DNA of 64,000 bases from Gigaspora margarita (taxonomy: Eukaryota > Glomeromycota > Glomeromycetes > Diversisporales > Gigasporaceae). Shown here piece after piece: positions 61,565-64,000 of this stretch. Below the pieces are notes generated by a model, which was given only the letters and a program-made list of their open reading frames with translations, had not been told where the DNA came from and ran no database searches. Positions within the stretch are counted from its first letter, which is position 1. Each line of letters starts with the position of its first letter. The translations under genes and the position numbers were made by a program. Location of the stretch: positions 38,449-102,448 of the forward strand of contig WTPW01000322.1 of assembly GCA_009809945.1 (NCBI GenBank), written 5' to 3'.

Positions 61565-61870
61565 GGTTCAATTGGGCAAATAAATACTAGGGTTCCTCAA
61601 ATTCAAATCAAATCAAATATTGGGTCAATTTGAATTTGATCAAATCAAATTGACCCTAATTTGAATTTGATTTGATTCAAATATTTGTATTTGAATTTGA
61701 TTTGAATTTGAATTTTTAATAGTAATTTTCAAATCAAATCAAATATTTGTCAAATCAAATCAAATTTGGTCAGATTTGAATTTGATCAAATCAAATATAG
61801 TCAAATTTGAATTTGAATTTGATCAAATATTTGATTCAAATATTTGAAGATCAAATCAAATTGCAGAATC
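61565..61870. repeat. Low-complexity CAAAT/ATTTG repeat
   Basis: Dense alternation of TCAAATCAAAT and ATTTGAATTTGAT forms a locally self-complementary block of about 300 bases. No coding sense. Confidence 0.85.
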
Positions 61871-63426
61871 TAATAAATACATGTTGTAAAATGGCAAGTA
61901 TTAGCCAATTATTTGCACAGTTAAGCCAACTTACTATTATTGATTATGTTGTAATCCATGAAAAAAAATAACAAGAAATAAATTCATGATCATAAAAGTT
62001 TGTAAAATTTTGAGTTATTTACGATTTTTTTGTTTTCTCAGATACACAATGCAATTGGGCGGCTAATGCTTTACGTTCCCAGAATTATGTAAAATGATTG
62101 TAAATTATGCAATTTTTTTCATACTATTAACTATAGATACTGGTGAAATAATTTCACCACTATTGGTGAAATTGGTAAAATTAATTTTACTAGCATCTAT
62201 ACTATTAACCACATAATAAATATACTCATTTTGAATTGGTCAAATTCTTTAAAACTTTGTATAATTTATATTGTTTGATTTTCTACTTGGGATATGCCAG
62301 AACGGTTATATAAAAAAATTTTAAAATTTGTGCTCAAAATTTTTTATAAAAAAAAAACAGTTAAAAATCGACCAATCACATGCATTATTTACTATTATGC
62401 GATTTTGGATCAAATTATGCTTCACATATGTGATGCTAAAAATAGACCCATTATGCATATCGCATTAAAACTGAGGTCCCTAGAACTCATACAAGGGTGT
62501 TCCCCAAAATTCTGGATCAGAATACTTTAGAGTGCATCGAAACCATAGTCAGCTGGATCAGAATTGATCGATTTTGCCCAAGATTATAAAAAATTTTACT
62601 ATAGTAATAAATCATATTCATTCATTAGAGTGCTGACATTTATTATCTAATATCCATTTATTATAAAGGCTTACCCCCCACCACTAGGTAATATATTTAT
62701 CTAAATTTGATTGGCTATAATTTTTTTTATATAAGGTAAAATTTTGCTGACCCCTTCACTTCCTAAAATATTATCTAATAAATGTTAGTGCCCTTAAGTA
62801 AAAAATGCCCAGCTGATAATTTTGCTATAGAACCTGCTAACAACTTGGCTAAACACTAATCTAAATCTGACATATCCAACCTGAAATTTTGGAACCCTCC
62901 TGTAAAATTTAGTCTTTAGTCCCTAGAACATAGCAACAAACCCTTAGTCTAGATACAAAAGTTATGTTTTTTGATGCATTTTGATCAAAATAGTGAAGAT
63001 CATATCAAAAATATATCTTTTTGCTCGTTGTACATGTAAGTTAATCATTGTCCAGAGCATAGTGGAGGACATCTAATAGATGAATAAAGTGCATCAAAAG
63101 TTGCATTCTTGATTATAGGATCTGGATATACAATGCATTAGCCTAGTCATATGATACACTTCAGATACATAATACAGCAATAATTAGCATGCTAAATTCA
63201 GTAGTGACTTACTTTAAACTTTTGGTAGTACTATAGTAAGCATATAATAATTACTGTTAAGTACATATTATATTTGATGTATTATTTCTATGCAAAGAGA
63301 TTGATAATCAATATGCTACCAACTGATGCGTTATCTCTATATAGAGAAATTGAGGTTTTTAAAATTTTTTGCACCATATGTACATGCAGTACTTTAATAA
63401 ACATCTTTGAGTGAATTTAAACCAAA
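61871..63426. other. Intergenic with one MITE
   Basis: Other than the MITE at 62627-62794 nothing is recognisable; the 78-codon frame at 62294 is low in complexity. Confidence 0.5.
62627..62794. mobile_element. MITE of the 10651 family
   Basis: Ends AGAGTGCTGACATTTATTA and TAATAAATGTTAGTGCCCTT are imperfect inverted repeats; the interior has TACCCCCCACCACTAGG and AAATTTGATTGGCTATAA, as in 10651-10805. Confidence 0.7.
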
Positions 63427-64000
63427 ATGAAAACTTGGAATTATGAGGAATATCAACTTGAAATAGGAAAATTTCTTGGTAGTGGAACAACTGGCAAAGT
63501 ATATAAATGCTATTCAAGAGAGATGATACAAGATTTTGTTTTAAAGACGCCACACGGTAGCATTTTTGACAAGAATATAGCGAATGAAGTACGAAGCATT
63601 TTGTATATTTTAAGTAATTTGAATGATAAGTACTGATCAAATTTATTTAAGATTGCTATCTGAAGAAATATTAAGCATGAAAATATAATCAAATTCTATG
63701 CAATTACTCGAGGTATGTTAATTTTGTATATCAGATAACAACCTTTGTTAAAAATTTAATATGTTATAAATTAGATCCCAAACAGAAGAATATAGCTTGT
63801 TTTTTAATATGCAGATGGGGGAGATTTTAATCGTTATTTAAAAGAGTTTGGTAATAGGCTTAGATTATCAGAAATTATTAGAATGGCAATAGAACTTGCT
63901 GCTAAAGTTCGTTATTTGTATAATTATAAAGAAGAAATTATACATGGTAATCTTGTATGAATTTTTATCACTTTATCCATAGCTAGATATTTTTGGCCCA
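63427..64000 (+). CDS. Protein-kinase-like gene, 5' part (runs off the window)
   Basis: The start ATG at 63427 opens MKTWNYEEYQLEIGKFLGSG, continuing TTGKVYKC, a glycine-rich loop (GSGTTGKV), then FVLKTP with the ATP-anchoring lysine and IANEVRSI, which could hold the helix-C glutamate. Further exons read KHENIIKFYAIT (63672-63708, followed by a GTATGT donor) and GGDFNRYLKEFGNRLRLSEI then IIHGNL (63813-63957, followed by a possible donor GTATGA). HGNL sits where the catalytic loop is expected. The frame between 63636 and 63670 is interrupted by stops; it is either a very short intron or decay. The family is strongly expanded in arbuscular mycorrhizal fungi (from memory). Confidence 0.6.

Overview
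This is an AT-rich eukaryotic window: split genes with GT-AG introns, tRNA-headed SINEs with long target-site duplications, many short inverted-repeat transposons, degraded gene families. The decayed families (TPR repeats, a WD/ion-channel family, an expanded kinase family, a repeated zinc-finger-tailed ORF family) look like those of arbuscular mycorrhizal fungi (Glomeromycotina, Rhizophagus-like). The organism is inferred from family resemblance, not from a search.

Layout. 0-9.8 kb: palindromic MITEs and a decayed repeated gene split by a T-rich insertion. 9.8-18 kb: a nest of SINEs and MITEs ending in a 967-base gap flanked by an inverted repeat. 21.1-23.8 kb: two tandem paralogues of a small four-helix membrane protein with very small exons. 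24.0-25.1 kb: a Mutator-like element rich in CCGAAAC motifs. 27.2-29.1 kb (minus): a three-exon seryl-tRNA synthetase, probably mitochondrial, the clearest conventional gene. 29.2-32.3 kb: an unrecognised ORF region and a fossil TPR gene. 32.9-33.5 kb: a second gap.

35.5-53.0 kb is the key region. It has almost no ORF and looks like an AT-rich minisatellite. On the minus strand it is a ladder of about 85 related introns of about 70-140 nt (a few longer through insertions), separated by exons of almost always exactly 3 nt (two of 6 nt, and a final 1 + 2 nt pair). Joining these exons gives one uninterrupted reading frame that starts with an ATG assembled across the first splice junction (AT|G), runs 89 codons of plausible protein, and ends at TGA 35536-35538. 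The other two frames of the same spliced sequence contain stops. The first 74 exons and the promoter side are duplicated next door (45.5-53.0 kb). That copy is also open in the same frame despite many triplet substitutions, lacks exactly four codons through recombination between two introns, and carries several broken splice sites and a transposon placed exactly on one 3-nt exon. I read this as a gene built of consecutive one-codon-sized exons, formed by tandem amplification of one intron family.

54-64 kb: a hairpin minisatellite, a nonsense-riddled WD/ion-channel pseudogene split by a 1.2 kb retroelement, and the start of a protein-kinase-like gene running off the end.
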